DNA of 64,000 bases. Source: Microlunatus flavus (GTDB lineage: Bacteria > Actinomycetota > Actinomycetes > Propionibacteriales > Propionibacteriaceae). Below the pieces are notes generated by a model that saw nothing but the letters and a program-made list of their open reading frames with translations, searched no databases and was not told the DNA's origin. Below are positions 52,335 to 64,000 of the stretch, one piece after another. The position numbers and the translations under genes were made by a program. Numbering within the stretch: the stretch's first letter is position 1; each line of letters starts with the position of its first letter. The stretch covers positions 1 to 64,000 of the forward strand of contig NZ_FOFA01000009.1 of NCBI RefSeq assembly GCF_900110855.1, written 5' to 3'.

Positions 52335-53762
52335 GTGAGCGTACCCGTCGGCGTGGCCGCCGGGCACGAGGCGACCGTGGACGCGGGGCGCGTCGTGCTG
52401 GAGGCGGGCGGCGGCGCCGTCGACGCGGCCGTGGCCATGATGCTGGTCAGCTGCGCGGCGGAGACCATCTTCACCGGGCTGGCGGGCGGTGGCTTCGCCA
52501 CCGTCTACGAGGCCGCCACCCGCACGGTCACCTGCGTCGACTTCTTCGTCGCGGTCCCGGGCCTGGGCGACCGGACGGCCGGTCCCGGCACCGCCATCGA
52601 GATCACCTTCGTCGGCCAGCGCGTGCCGTACGAGATCGGGCCGGCGACCGTGGCCGTTCCCGGGGTGCCGGCGGGCGCGCTGCACCTGTGGTCGCGCTGG
52701 GGCCGGCTGCCCTGGGCCGACGTCGTCGCCCCCGGGCTGGCGGCCTCGTACGGCACCCCGTTCCCGGCGACCCACGCCGAGCTGCTGCCGCGCGTCACCC
52801 CGGCCATGTGCGTCAGCGACGGCGACCTCGTCTACCGGCGCGCCGACGGTTCGTTGCTGCAGGCCGGCGACCTGCTGCGCCACCCCGACCACCACCACGC
52901 CTACGAGCTGCTCGCCCACGACCCGCGGGGCTTCTACCGCGGCGACTACGCCGACGCCCTGCTGGACGTCCTCGAGGAGGGCTCGGCCCTCTCGCAGGCC
53001 GACCTCGACGCGTACGCGGTGGTCGAGAGCCCGCCGGCCACGGCGCGGTTCGACGCCTTCGACGTCCACGCGCGCGGGGACGACCTCGACGACGTCCTCG
53101 GCACGCTGCAGGCGGCGGGCACCGCCGTGGCCGCCGACCCCCACCACGACCTGGGCTCGGCGCTGGGGCTGGTCGAGGCGCTGCGCGCCCCCGACCGCCG
53201 GGCGGAGACGACGAACCTCGTCGCCGTCGACGAGCGCGGCGACGCCTGCGTCATCACCACGAGCCTCGGGCTGGGGTCCGGCGTGTGGGTGCCCGGCTTC
53301 GGGGTGCACCTCAACTCGATGCTCGGCGAGGGCGAGCTGATCCGCGCCGCGCTCGACCCGGGGGCGCGGATGGGGTCGATGATGTCGCCGCTCGTGGCGC
53401 TCGACGCCGAGGGTCGGCTGGCGGCCGCCGCCGGGGCCGCCGGAGGCAGCCGCATCCGCCCGGCCCTGGTGCAGACGCTGCTGCGGGTGCTGCGCGGGAC
53501 CCCGCCGCAGGAGGCCGTCGACGCCCCCCGGCTGAACGCGCTGCCCGACCTCGTCCGGCTCGAGCCAGGCTTCGACGACGCGGTGCTGCACGGCCTCGAG
53601 GCCGCCGGGGTGCCGGTCGCGGTCGCCCACGGCCTCGACCCCTACTTCGGGGGCGTCTCCGCCCTCAGCCCGCTCGGCGCGGGTTCCGATCCCCGTCGTA
53701 GCGGGCACGTGTGGCTGCGGCCACATGGCCTCCGCTCCGCTCCGGCGCGCCCGGCGCTCTGA
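52335..53762 (+). CDS. Gamma-glutamyltransferase family protein
   Basis: The 475-residue Ntn-hydrolase resembles GGT. GHEATVDAGRVVLEAGGGAV and the small-domain start ETTNLVAVDERGDACVITTS, with the catalytic Thr pair preceding, are diagnostic; VNxG-type ending is weak. GMGSGVWV is replaced by GLGSGVWVPGFGVHLNSMLG. It is shorter than secreted GGTs and has no signal peptide, so it may act in the cytoplasm on gamma-glutamyl compounds. The last about 25 residues (RRSGHVWLRPHGLRSAPARP) run into a dispersed DNA repeat. GTG 52335 is the chosen start. Confidence 0.72.
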   Translation: MSVPVGVAAGHEATVDAGRVVLEAGGGAVDAAVAMMLVSCAAETIFTGLAGGGFATVYEAATRTVTCVDFFVAVPGLGDRTAGPGTAIEITFVGQRVPYEIGPATVAVPGVPAGALHLWSRWGRLPWADVVAPGLAASYGTPFPATHAELLPRVTPAMCVSDGDLVYRRADGSLLQAGDLLRHPDHHHAYELLAHDPRGFYRGDYADALLDVLEEGSALSQADLDAYAVVESPPATARFDAFDVHARGDDLDDVLGTLQAAGTAVAADPHHDLGSALGLVEALRAPDRRAETTNLVAVDERGDACVITTSLGLGSGVWVPGFGVHLNSMLGEGELIRAALDPGARMGSMMSPLVALDAEGRLAAAAGAAGGSRIRPALVQTLLRVLRGTPPQEAVDAPRLNALPDLVRLEPGFDDAVLHGLEAAGVPVAVAHGLDPYFGGVSALSPLGAGSDPRRSGHVWLRPHGLRSAPARPAL

Positions 53763-53810
53763 TCCTCCGCGCCCTCCGCCTCCGCTTCGCTCCGGCGCGC
53801 CGGGCGCTCG
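53728..53810. repeat. Direct repeat around the GGT-like 3' end
   Basis: CCTCCGCTCCGCTCCGGCGC at 53728 is repeated as CCTCCGCTTCGCTCCGGCGC near 53779, each followed by a GGCGCTC end. A hairpin GCTGACGAC/GTCGTCAGC (53834-53842, 53852-53860) follows and may terminate the gene. Confidence 0.55.
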
Positions 53811-53833
53811 AACCCTCCGCCTTCCTCCCTCCC

Positions 53834-53860
53834 GCTGACGACGAAAAGCGTGTCGTCAGC
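53834..53860 (+). terminator. Hairpin between GGT-like gene and treY
   Basis: GCTGACGAC and GTCGTCAGC form a perfect 9-bp stem with a 9-nt loop, about 70 bp past the GGT-like stop. Confidence 0.5.
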
Positions 53861-53959
53861 GTCCGGTCGTCCAGGCGGAGGCGCGCCCGGCGGTGACCGC
53901 CCGGTTCACCGACGTCTGGGCGCAGGAGGGTTGCTGCGCCGAGCCCTAGGGTTCGTCGC

Positions 53960-56230
53960 GTGACACCTACCGTGCCCAGCTCGACCTACCGGCTCCAGAT
54001 CACCGGCTCCTTCACCCTGGGTGACGCCGCCGCGCTCACCGACTACCTGCGCGACCTCGGGGTGGGCGCCGTCTACTGCTCCCCGCTGCTGCAGGCCGCC
54101 AGCGGTTCCGACCACGGCTACGACACCGTCGACCCCACGCGGATCGACGCCGACCGTGGCGGCGAGGAGGGCCTGCGCACGCTGCTCGCGAAGGCCGGCG
54201 ACGAGGGCCTCGGCGTCGTCGTCGACATCGTCCCGAACCACCTCGGCATCGCCGAGCCGTCGGAGAACCCGGCGTTCTTCGACGTCCTGCGGCTCGGCCA
54301 GGAGTCCGCGTACGCGCCCTGGTTCGACATCGACTGGGCCGCGAACGGCGGTCGGGTGCTGCTGCCCGTCCTCGGCGACGACGCGGTGCTGCGTGTCGAG
54401 GACGGCGAGCTGCGCTACTACGACCACCGCTTCCCGCTCGCGCCCGGGACCTGGAGCGAGGACGACGCCGACGAGCCGGCCGAGGCGGTCCACGCCCGCC
54501 AGCACTACGAGCTCGCCCACTGGACGCGGGCGAACGAGGAGCTGAACTACCGCCGCTTCTTCGCCGTCACCACGCTCGCCGGGGTGCGCCAGGAGGACCC
54601 GGACGTCTTCGAGGCGACCCACGCGCTGGTGGCCACGCTGCCCGGCCAGGGCGTCACCGGCCTGCGCGTCGACCACCCCGACGGCCTCGTGGACCCGGCG
54701 GGCTACCTCGAGCAGCTCCGCGCGATCGCCCCCGACGCGTGGATCACCGTCGAGAAGATCCTCGAGCCCGGCGAGGAGCTGCCGCCGTGGCCGGTCGAGG
54801 GCACGACGGGCTACGACGCCATGCGCGAGGTCAACGGCGTCTTCGTCGACCACGAGGCCGAGGCGCGCCTCACCGACCTCTACCGCAGCCTCACCGGCGA
54901 CCGCCTGACCATCGCGGAGCACGTCGAGGCGGGCAAGCGCATGGTCGACGAGACCCTGCTGCCGGCCGAGCTGCACCGGATGGCCCGGCTCGTGCCGGAG
55001 GTTCCCGACGCCGAGCCGGCGCTCGCCGAGGTCGCGGTCGCCTTCGACGTCTACCGCTCCTACCTGCCCGCCGGCGTCGAGCACCTCGACGCCGCGCTGG
55101 CCCTCGCGGCGCAGCGCCGCCCCGAGCTGGTCGAGCGCCTCGAGGCGCTGCGGCCGCGCCTGCACGACGCCGACGACGAGCTGGCGCGGCGCATGCAGCA
55201 GCTGTCCGGGGCGACGATGGCCAAGGGCGTCGAGGACACCGCCTACTACCGCTATGCGCGCTTCGTCGCGCTGAACGAGGTCGGCGGCAACCCCGACGAG
55301 CTCGGGATCCCGCTCGCCCGCTTCCACGAGCTGCAGGCGGACCGGCAGGAGCACCAGCCGGACTCGATGACCGCGCTGTCGACCCACGACACCAAGCGCG
55401 GCGAGGACGTGCGCGCCCGGCTGGCCGTGCTCGCCGAGGTCGGTGACGACTGGGAGCGCTTCGCCCGGCGGGTGCTCGAGGTCAGCACCGTGCCCAACGA
55501 GGCCTTCGCCTACTTCATGGCGCAGACGCTGGCCGGCGCCGGGCGCGTCGAGCGGGAGCGGATGCACGCGTACGCCGAGAAGGCGATGCGGGAGGCCTCC
55601 GACGGGACCACCTGGACGGAGCCGGACGAGGCCTTCGAGGCGTCGGTGCACGCGCTGGTCGACGCCGCGTACGACGGTCCCCTGGGCGACGACTGGGACG
55701 CGCTGACGGCGGTCCTCACCGCGCCCGGCTGGTCGAACGCGCTCGGCCAGAAGCTGGTGCAGCTGACGATGCCCGGGGTGCCGGACGTCTACCAGGGCAC
55801 CGAGGTCTGGGAGGACTCGCTCGTCGACCCCGACAACCGGCGCCCGGTCGACCACGTCGCGCTGCGCGCCCTGCTGGCCTCGGTCGTGGCGGAGCCGCCG
55901 GCCGTGGACGCATCGGGCGCGGCCAAGCTGTGGGTCGTGCGTCAGGCCCTGCGGGCCCGCGCGGAGCACCCCGAGCTGTTCCGGGCGTACGACCCGGTCG
56001 CGGCCGACGGTCCCGCCGCGGCGCACCTGGTGGGCTTCGACCGGGGCGGGGCGATCACGCTGGCCACCCGGCTGCCCGTCACGCTGGCGGCGGAGGGCGG
56101 CTGGCGGGGCACCGCGATCACGCTGCAGGAGCCGCACGTGGACCTGCTGACCGGTCGCCAGCACCAGGGGACCCTGGACGTCGGCGAGGTGCTCGACCGC
56201 TACCCGGTGGCGCTGCTGCTCCGGGCCTGA
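53960..56230 (+). CDS. treY: Maltooligosyl trehalose synthase
   Basis: The 756-residue GH13 enzyme turns the reducing end of maltooligosaccharides into a trehalose linkage. Signatures include SSTYRLQITGSFTLGDAAAL, VVVDIVPNHLGIAEPSENPA, the nucleophile region GLRVDHPDGLVDPAGYLEQL, VEKILEPGEELPPW (acid/base Glu) and MTALSTHDTKRGEDVRARLA. TreZ would release trehalose, but it and TreX are not in this window. GTG 53960 is chosen at the conserved start. Confidence 0.93.
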   Translation: MTPTVPSSTYRLQITGSFTLGDAAALTDYLRDLGVGAVYCSPLLQAASGSDHGYDTVDPTRIDADRGGEEGLRTLLAKAGDEGLGVVVDIVPNHLGIAEPSENPAFFDVLRLGQESAYAPWFDIDWAANGGRVLLPVLGDDAVLRVEDGELRYYDHRFPLAPGTWSEDDADEPAEAVHARQHYELAHWTRANEELNYRRFFAVTTLAGVRQEDPDVFEATHALVATLPGQGVTGLRVDHPDGLVDPAGYLEQLRAIAPDAWITVEKILEPGEELPPWPVEGTTGYDAMREVNGVFVDHEAEARLTDLYRSLTGDRLTIAEHVEAGKRMVDETLLPAELHRMARLVPEVPDAEPALAEVAVAFDVYRSYLPAGVEHLDAALALAAQRRPELVERLEALRPRLHDADDELARRMQQLSGATMAKGVEDTAYYRYARFVALNEVGGNPDELGIPLARFHELQADRQEHQPDSMTALSTHDTKRGEDVRARLAVLAEVGDDWERFARRVLEVSTVPNEAFAYFMAQTLAGAGRVERERMHAYAEKAMREASDGTTWTEPDEAFEASVHALVDAAYDGPLGDDWDALTAVLTAPGWSNALGQKLVQLTMPGVPDVYQGTEVWEDSLVDPDNRRPVDHVALRALLASVVAEPPAVDASGAAKLWVVRQALRARAEHPELFRAYDPVAADGPAAAHLVGFDRGGAITLATRLPVTLAAEGGWRGTAITLQEPHVDLLTGRQHQGTLDVGEVLDRYPVALLLRA

Positions 56231-56251
56231 CGCACGGGCGGGTGCTGGGCC

Positions 56252-57046
56252 TCAGATGGGGTTCAGCACCCGCTGCAGGAACGTGCGCGTCCGCGCCTCG
56301 CGCGGGTCCGTGAGGACGGCCGCGGGCTCCCCGCGCTCGACGACGACGCCGCCGTCCATGAACAGCACCTGGTCGGAGACCGACTGCGCGAAGCGCATCT
56401 CGTGGGTGACGACGACCATGGTGCGGCCCTGGACGGCCAGGTCCTTCATGACCGCCAGCACCTCCCCCACCAGCTCGGGGTCCAGGGCCGAGGTCGGCTC
56501 GTCGAACAGCAGCAGCTCGGGCTGCAGGGCGAGCGCCCGGGCGATCCCGACGCGCTGCTGCTGGCCGCCCGACAGCTGGTACGGGTGCTGGTCGGCCTTG
56601 CCGCCCAGCCCGACGCTCTCCAGCAGCGCCCGCGCCTGCGCCTCGGCCTCCTCGCGGGGCTTCCCCTGCACGACGACCGGGCCCTCGGTGACGTTGCGGA
56701 GCACGGTGAGGTGGGGGAAGAGGTTGTGCGCCTGGAAGACCATCGCGCTCTGCCCCCGCAGCCGGCCGAGGACCCGCTTGCCGGGATGCTGGGCGTAGTC
56801 GACCGAGACGTCGCCGATCCGCACGGTGCCGGCGTCGCCGGTCTCGAGGGCGTTGAGGCAGCGCAGGACGGTGGTCTTGCCCGACCCCGAGGGCCCGATG
56901 AGCACGGTCACCGAGCCCGTCGGGACCGTGAACTCGACGTCGCGGAGCACCTCCACGCCGCCGAACGCCTTGGCCAGGCCGACGACCTCGACCAGGGGCT
57001 GCCCGTCGACGTCCTCGGTGCGGGGCGGGTCCTGCTGCTCGCTCAT
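56252..57046 (-). CDS. Polar amino-acid ABC transporter ATP-binding protein
   Basis: The 264-residue ATPase has Walker [22 protein letters not shown]-loop [20 protein letters not shown], signature [20 protein letters not shown], Walker [21 protein letters not shown] and H-loop [13 protein letters not shown]. It is of the GlnQ/polar amino acid class. The ATG overlaps the permease stop by 4 bp. Confidence 0.93.
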   Translation of the reverse strand: MSEQQDPPRTEDVDGQPLVEVVGLAKAFGGVEVLRDVEFTVPTGSVTVLIGPSGSGKTTVLRCLNALETGDAGTVRIGDVSVDYAQHPGKRVLGRLRGQSAMVFQAHNLFPHLTVLRNVTEGPVVVQGKPREEAEAQARALLESVGLGGKADQHPYQLSGGQQQRVGIARALALQPELLLFDEPTSALDPELVGEVLAVMKDLAVQGRTMVVVTHEMRFAQSVSDQVLFMDGGVVVERGEPAAVLTDPREARTRTFLQRVLNPI

Positions 57047-58557
57047 CGCGCCACGTACCTCTCCAGCCGGTGCTCCAGTCGTCCCTGGACGAAGGAGAGC
57101 ACCAGGCAGATCACCCAGTAGTACGCCGCGGCGACGCCGTACAGCGCGAAGAACTTGAAGGTCGGCGCAGCCGCGACCTGCGCGACCCGCAGCAGCTCGG
57201 TCACCAGCACGACCGAGGCCAGCGAGGTGTCCTTGACCAGCGAGATGAGCGTGTTGGACAGCGGGGGCACGGCGGTGCGCGCGGCCTGGGGCAGGACGAT
57301 CCGGCGCAGCGTCGTGGCGTACCCCATCCCGATCGTCTGCGCCGCCTCCCACTGCCCCCGCGGCACCGACAGGATCGCCGCCCGGATGATCTCCGCCGCG
57401 TAGCCGCCGACGTTGAGGCTGAAGGCGATGACGGCGGCCGTGAACGGGTTGAACGTCAGCCCGATCGCCGGCAGCCCGTAGAAGATCAGGAAGAGCTGCA
57501 CCAGCAGCGGAGTCCCTCGGATCACCGAGATGTAGAAGCGCGCGAGCTGCGAGACCACCCCCACCCGCGAGAGGCGCATCAGGGCCACGACGAGGGCGAT
57601 GACGAGGCCGACGACGAAGCTGATCGCGGTCAGCGGGATCGTCGCCTTGAGCGCGGCCAGCGCCATCGGCCCGGCGGTCTCCTTGATCAGCTGCCACGTC
57701 GACTGCGGCGCGGCCTGCGCGGGCTGCTCCTGCTGCGGGCTGGCCTCGCCCTGGCTGACGTCCTGCCCGAAGTACTTCTCCGAGATCTGCGTCAGCTGCC
57801 CGTCCTGCTTCACCTGGGCCAGGGCCGTGTTCACGGCGTCGCGCAGCGAGACGTCGGCCTTGCGCATGGCGAAGACCTGCTCGCTGGTGTCGCCGGTCTT
57901 CGCCGCGATCTTGACGCTCGTGTCGCCGGTCGTCTTCGTGTACTCCGCGACCGCCAGGTTGTCGTTCACGGTGGCGTCGACGCGGCCCTGCTTGACGAGC
58001 GTCACCCCCTGCGTGAAGCCCTCGACCGCCTCGACCTTCGCCCCGGCGTCCTTGGCGACCTGCGCCCAGTTGCTCGTCGAGCTCTGCGCCGTCGTCTTGC
58101 CCTTGAGGTCGGCGAGCGAGGTGATGGAGCCGTCGTCGGCCCGCGTGACGATCACCCCGTCGGAGACCGTGTAGGTGTCCGACAGCGCGTACGTGGCGTC
58201 CCGCTGCGGGTTCTTGGTGACCTGGTTGGCGACGAGGTCGAAGCGTTCGGCCTGGAGGCTCGCGAAGATCGAGTCGAAGGGCGCCTCGACGAACTCCGTC
58301 CGGACGCCGAGCTTGGCCGCGACGGCCTCGATGGCCTCGACGTCGTAGCCGGTCAGCTGGTTGTTCGCGGGGTCGTGGTAGGTGAAGGGCGCGTACGTGC
58401 CCTCGGTCCCGACCCGCAGGACCCCGACGTCCTTGATCTTCTGCAGGGAGGGGTCGGCTCCGCCCGAGCTGGCGTCGCCGGCCGGCGCGCCGCCCGAGCA
58501 GGCGGTCACGAGAAGGCCCAGCACGAGGGCGAGCAGCAGACCCACGACGCGGCGGAT
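57043..58557 (-). CDS. Fused substrate-binding protein and permease of amino-acid ABC transporter
   Basis: The first about 265 residues are an SBP_bac_3 lipoprotein: [19 protein letters not shown] lipobox, then [20 protein letters not shown] and [21 protein letters not shown] Gln/Pro linker ([17 protein letters not shown]) joins a HisM-type permease with [40 protein letters not shown] and [16 protein letters not shown]-like [20 protein letters not shown]. The best-spaced start after GAGGAGG is an ATC codon at 58557, giving the Arg pair of a signal peptide; GTG 58545 is the conventional alternative. Fused forms exist in Gram-positive bacteria. Confidence 0.85.
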   Translation of the reverse strand: MRRVVGLLLALVLGLLVTACSGGAPAGDASSGGADPSLQKIKDVGVLRVGTEGTYAPFTYHDPANNQLTGYDVEAIEAVAAKLGVRTEFVEAPFDSIFASLQAERFDLVANQVTKNPQRDATYALSDTYTVSDGVIVTRADDGSITSLADLKGKTTAQSSTSNWAQVAKDAGAKVEAVEGFTQGVTLVKQGRVDATVNDNLAVAEYTKTTGDTSVKIAAKTGDTSEQVFAMRKADVSLRDAVNTALAQVKQDGQLTQISEKYFGQDVSQGEASPQQEQPAQAAPQSTWQLIKETAGPMALAALKATIPLTAISFVVGLVIALVVALMRLSRVGVVSQLARFYISVIRGTPLLVQLFLIFYGLPAIGLTFNPFTAAVIAFSLNVGGYAAEIIRAAILSVPRGQWEAAQTIGMGYATTLRRIVLPQAARTAVPPLSNTLISLVKDTSLASVVLVTELLRVAQVAAAPTFKFFALYGVAAAYYWVICLVLSFVQGRLEHRLERYVAR

Positions 58558-58655
58558 GGCGGTCCTCCTCGATCGGTTCCCGGCACCGGCGGCCGGGAAT
58601 GCCCTCGACCGTAGCCGAGGTCCGCGCCGCTGGAGTGGGTACGTGCGTGCCGTGG

Positions 58656-59369
58656 TCAGGCGGGCGCGAGGAGGACCGTCGTCTGGCGCCCGACGGGCTC
58701 GAAGCCGAGCCTGCGGCCGAGGGCGAGCGAGGCCAGGTTCGTCTCGCGGCAACGCCACTCGGCGACGAGCCCGGCGTCGAGGGCGTCGTTGAGCGCGAGC
58801 GCCCCGACGAGGGTCCCGTGGCCCTCGTGCCGCAGCGCAGGCGGGGTCAGGACGCCGAGGTGGGCGAGGATGCCCTGCCGCTCGGCGTACCCGGCACCGG
58901 CGACGGGCGCCTCCCGGTCGTCGAGGAGGACGAAGCGCTGCTCCATGCCGGCCAGGCCGACCTCGGTGACGTCGTCCGGCGGGCACTCCCGCTGCAGGTC
59001 GGCGAGCAGGCCCTCCTCGTCGGCGACGACGGCGGCGTCCAGACCCGGGTGGTCGGCGTACGCGTCGGTGAAGGCGAGCACCGCCTCGCCCAGGAGCCGG
59101 GCCGAGCCCGGTCCCTCCGGCCCCTCGCCGGCCAGCCGAAGGAGGCCGGGGCCCGAGCCGAGCGTGAGGTCGTCGACGTCCGCCGCGCGTTCCAGCAGCC
59201 AGCCGGGCCCGACCAGGACGCGGTGCTCCCACAGCGACACGAACATCGCCAGCTCCGTCCTCGTCCGGGTCAGCCGCTCCCCCGGCTCGGCGAACGTGAA
59301 CGCGTCGTCGAGCAACCCCAGCTCCCGCGCCCACGCCAGCTCCACGATGGCCCGCGTCCCGTCCTCCAC
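58656..59369 (-). CDS. GNAT-family acetyltransferase
   Basis: The 237-residue protein has a C-terminal GNAT fold. [20 protein letters not shown], the acetyl-CoA loop [20 protein letters not shown] (R-x-x-G-x-G/A type) and [20 protein letters not shown], with the terminal GFEPVGRQT, are visible. The first about 120 residues are not recognised. Acceptor unknown. It lies between tuf and the transporter genes; GTG 59369 starts it. Confidence 0.75.
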   Translation of the reverse strand: MEDGTRAIVELAWARELGLLDDAFTFAEPGERLTRTRTELAMFVSLWEHRVLVGPGWLLERAADVDDLTLGSGPGLLRLAGEGPEGPGSARLLGEAVLAFTDAYADHPGLDAAVVADEEGLLADLQRECPPDDVTEVGLAGMEQRFVLLDDREAPVAGAGYAERQGILAHLGVLTPPALRHEGHGTLVGALALNDALDAGLVAEWRCRETNLASLALGRRLGFEPVGRQTTVLLAPA

Positions 59370-59437
59370 GGGTTCGAGCCTAGGGACCGGACCAGGGCGC
59401 GGACGGCGGGTCCCGGTGCGGAACGTCCCCGGGACGC

Positions 59438-59471
59438 AGAAGGGCCCCGGGCAGATGCCCGGGGCCCTTCT
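59438..59471. terminator. Terminator after tuf
   Basis: AGAAGGGCCCCGGGC (59438-59452) and GCCCGGGGCCCTTCT (59457-59471) form a perfect 15-bp stem with a 4-nt loop, 19 bp past the tuf stop. Confidence 0.8.
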
Positions 59472-59489
59472 GGATGGAGCTAGGTCAGA

Positions 59490-60683
<1,194 letters not shown>

Positions 60684-60742
60684 TGCTGGGGCTCCTTCTG
60701 GGTGTCCGCCACGCACTCGCGCGGCGCTTTCTGGGTGACTGG

Positions 60743-60771
60743 CTGGTTGCCGGTTCTGACCCGGCTGTCAA
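60743..60771 (-). promoter_or_regulatory. Candidate tuf promoter
   Basis: On the minus strand a perfect TTGACA (60771-60766) is followed after 17 bp by AACCAG (60748-60743), a weak -10. It lies in the 164-bp fusA-tuf gap. Confidence 0.5.
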
Positions 60772-60781
60772 GTTTTCCCGC

Positions 60782-60813
60782 CCGTACGGCTCAGGTCAAA
60801 CCGAGCCGTACGG
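60782..60813 (-). terminator. Hairpin after fusA
   Basis: CCGTACGGCTC (60782-60792) and GAGCCGTACGG (60803-60813) form a perfect 11-bp stem with a 10-nt loop, 35 bp past the fusA stop and just upstream of the tuf promoter candidate. It suggests partial termination between fusA and tuf. Confidence 0.6.
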
Positions 60814-60847
60814 AGCGGGAGGCGTCCTTGTGCAGGACGCCCGGGGA

Positions 60848-62941
<2,094 letters not shown>

Positions 62942-63064
62942 GAAGTTGGCTACTCAACCTCTCGTGTGTGCTCGTGTGCCGTGGTTACGCAGGTATCAGC
63001 AACGCGGAGGCGCTGCTGATTCCCACGACGGCGAAGGAAGAGGGGGCGGGACGACCGCCGCTGG

Positions 63065-63535
63065 TCACCAGCGGTAGTGCGCGAACGCCTTGTTGGCCTC
63101 GGCCATCTTGTGCGTGTCCTCGCGGCGCTTGACCGCGGCACCCAGACCGTTCGAGGCGTCCAGGATCTCGTTCATCAGGCGCTCGGCCATCGTCTTCTCG
63201 CGACGCGCGCGGGAGAAGCTGACCAGCCAGCGCATGGCGAGCGTCGTCGCACGGGCGGGCTTGACCTCGATCGGGACCTGGTAGGTCGCACCACCGACAC
63301 GGCGGCTCTTGACCTCCAGCGACGGGCGGACGTTGTCCAGCGCACGCTTGAGCGTCTGCACCGGGTCGATGCCCGTCTTGGTGCGGGTGCCTTCCATGGC
63401 GGTGTAGACGATGCCCTGCGCGACGGTCTTCTTGCCGTCCTGCAGGATCTTGCTGACGAGCTGGCTCACCAGCGGCGAGCCGTAGACCGGGTCGGCCGGG
63501 AGCGGCCGCTTCGGGGCGGGACCCTTGCGGGGCAT
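63065..63535 (-). CDS. rpsG: 30S ribosomal protein S7
   Basis: The 156-residue protein has [40 protein letters not shown] and [13 protein letters not shown]. It organises the 30S head and can repress the str operon. The ATG overlaps the rpsL stop by one base (TAATG). Confidence 0.97.
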   Translation of the reverse strand: MPRKGPAPKRPLPADPVYGSPLVSQLVSKILQDGKKTVAQGIVYTAMEGTRTKTGIDPVQTLKRALDNVRPSLEVKSRRVGGATYQVPIEVKPARATTLAMRWLVSFSRARREKTMAERLMNEILDASNGLGAAVKRREDTHKMAEANKAFAHYRW

Positions 63536-63906
63536 TACTTCTCCTTCTTGGCGCCGTAGCGGCTGCGGGCCTGCTTGCGGTTCTTGACGCCCTGGGTGTC
63601 GAGCGTGCCGCGGATGATCTTGTAACGGACACCCGGCAGGTCCTTCACGCGGCCGCCGCGCACGAGCACCATCGAGTGCTCCTGCAGGTTGTGGCCGACG
63701 CCGGGGATGTACGCGGTGACCTCGACACCCGAGCTCAGCCGGACACGAGCGACCTTGCGGAGCGCCGAGTTCGGCTTCTTCGGGGTGGTCGTGTACACCC
63801 GGGTGCAGACGCCCCGGCGCTGGGGCGAACCCTTGAGGGCCGGGGTCTTGGTCTTCGCGACCTTGTCCTGGCGGCCCTTGCGGACGAGCTGGTTAATGGT
63901 GGGCAC
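63535..63906 (-). CDS. rpsL: 30S ribosomal protein S12
   Basis: The 123-residue decoding-site protein has [40 protein letters not shown] and [20 protein letters not shown]. The Lys in TPKKPN and the PGVGHN loop are the positions where streptomycin resistance arises, and both carry the wild-type residues. GTG 63906 starts it. Its promoter, or the rpoBC genes usually upstream, would lie at or beyond the right edge. Confidence 0.98.
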   Translation of the reverse strand: MPTINQLVRKGRQDKVAKTKTPALKGSPQRRGVCTRVYTTTPKKPNSALRKVARVRLSSGVEVTAYIPGVGHNLQEHSMVLVRGGRVKDLPGVRYKIIRGTLDTQGVKNRKQARSRYGAKKEK

Positions 63907-64000
63907 CGCGTCGTTTCTCTTTCTGTCTTCCAGCCTGGTGGTCTGTGTTCCTCGCGTGCTCCAGGGTCGTCCCCGGGGCACGGGTGCGACCACCTGCGCT

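Overview
The window is GC-rich actinobacterial chromosome (Actinomycetota). Evidence is the GC content, frequent GTG starts, a two-domain IdeR/DtxR regulator, a LigB-type ATP-dependent ligase, a DUF1707 protein and a SigG-type ECF sigma factor with a SnoaL-like tail. A propionibacterial-type lineage is my guess only; nothing here fixes the genus.

Region 1 (1-12,100) is accessory DNA. The left edge holds the N-terminal part of an IS481-family transposase and its iteron-bearing end. Next comes an integrated element of about 11.7 kb (362-12,071), bounded by a 46-bp direct repeat that copies the 3' part of a tRNA-Arg(CCU) gene; the intact tRNA is at 12,027-12,099. The element carries a frameshifted tyrosine integrase and a small excisionase-like protein. 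It also has a phage head module: large terminase, portal, MuF-like protein, scaffold candidate, capsid, connector, head closure, gp10-like and tail-terminator-like proteins. Two HNH-type proteins and a few unknown cargo genes complete it. I see no tail tube, tape measure, baseplate, lysis or replication gene. This resembles a capsid-forming satellite that would borrow tails from a helper phage, or else a decayed prophage. It is the best candidate in the window for an undescribed system.

Region 2 (12,240-22,450) is ordinary chromosome: nucleoside hydrolase, thioredoxin, a methyltransferase, IdeR, photolyase, a phosphotransferase, ATP-dependent DNA ligase, a Gpi18-like membrane glycosyltransferase, a HAD phosphatase and a rhodanese. 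Between the phosphotransferase and the ligase lies an orphan plus-strand unit with a good promoter, an extended Shine-Dalgarno, a 12-codon ORF and a multibranched RNA fold.

Region 3 (22,500-26,565) is the minus-strand alpha operon (infA, rpmJ, rpsM, rpsK, rpsD, rpoA, rplQ). Region 4 (26,890-37,560) separates it from map. It holds an amino-acid permease fused to a USP-like domain, a universal stress protein, proline dehydrogenase and P5C dehydrogenase, a FluG-like amidohydrolase and glutamine-synthetase pair, a diiron ferritin-like protein, a DUF1707 protein and an ECF sigma factor.

Region 5 (37,600-51,900) is map, adk and secY, then a secreted beta-propeller gene, then the spc and S10 ribosomal protein genes from rplO back to rpsJ, all on the minus strand. 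Region 6 (52,330-59,370) separates S10 from str and holds a gamma-glutamyltransferase homolog, treY, a polar amino-acid ABC transporter with a fused binding protein and permease, and a GNAT acetyltransferase. Region 7 (59,490-63,906) is the str operon (tuf, fusA, rpsG, rpsL).
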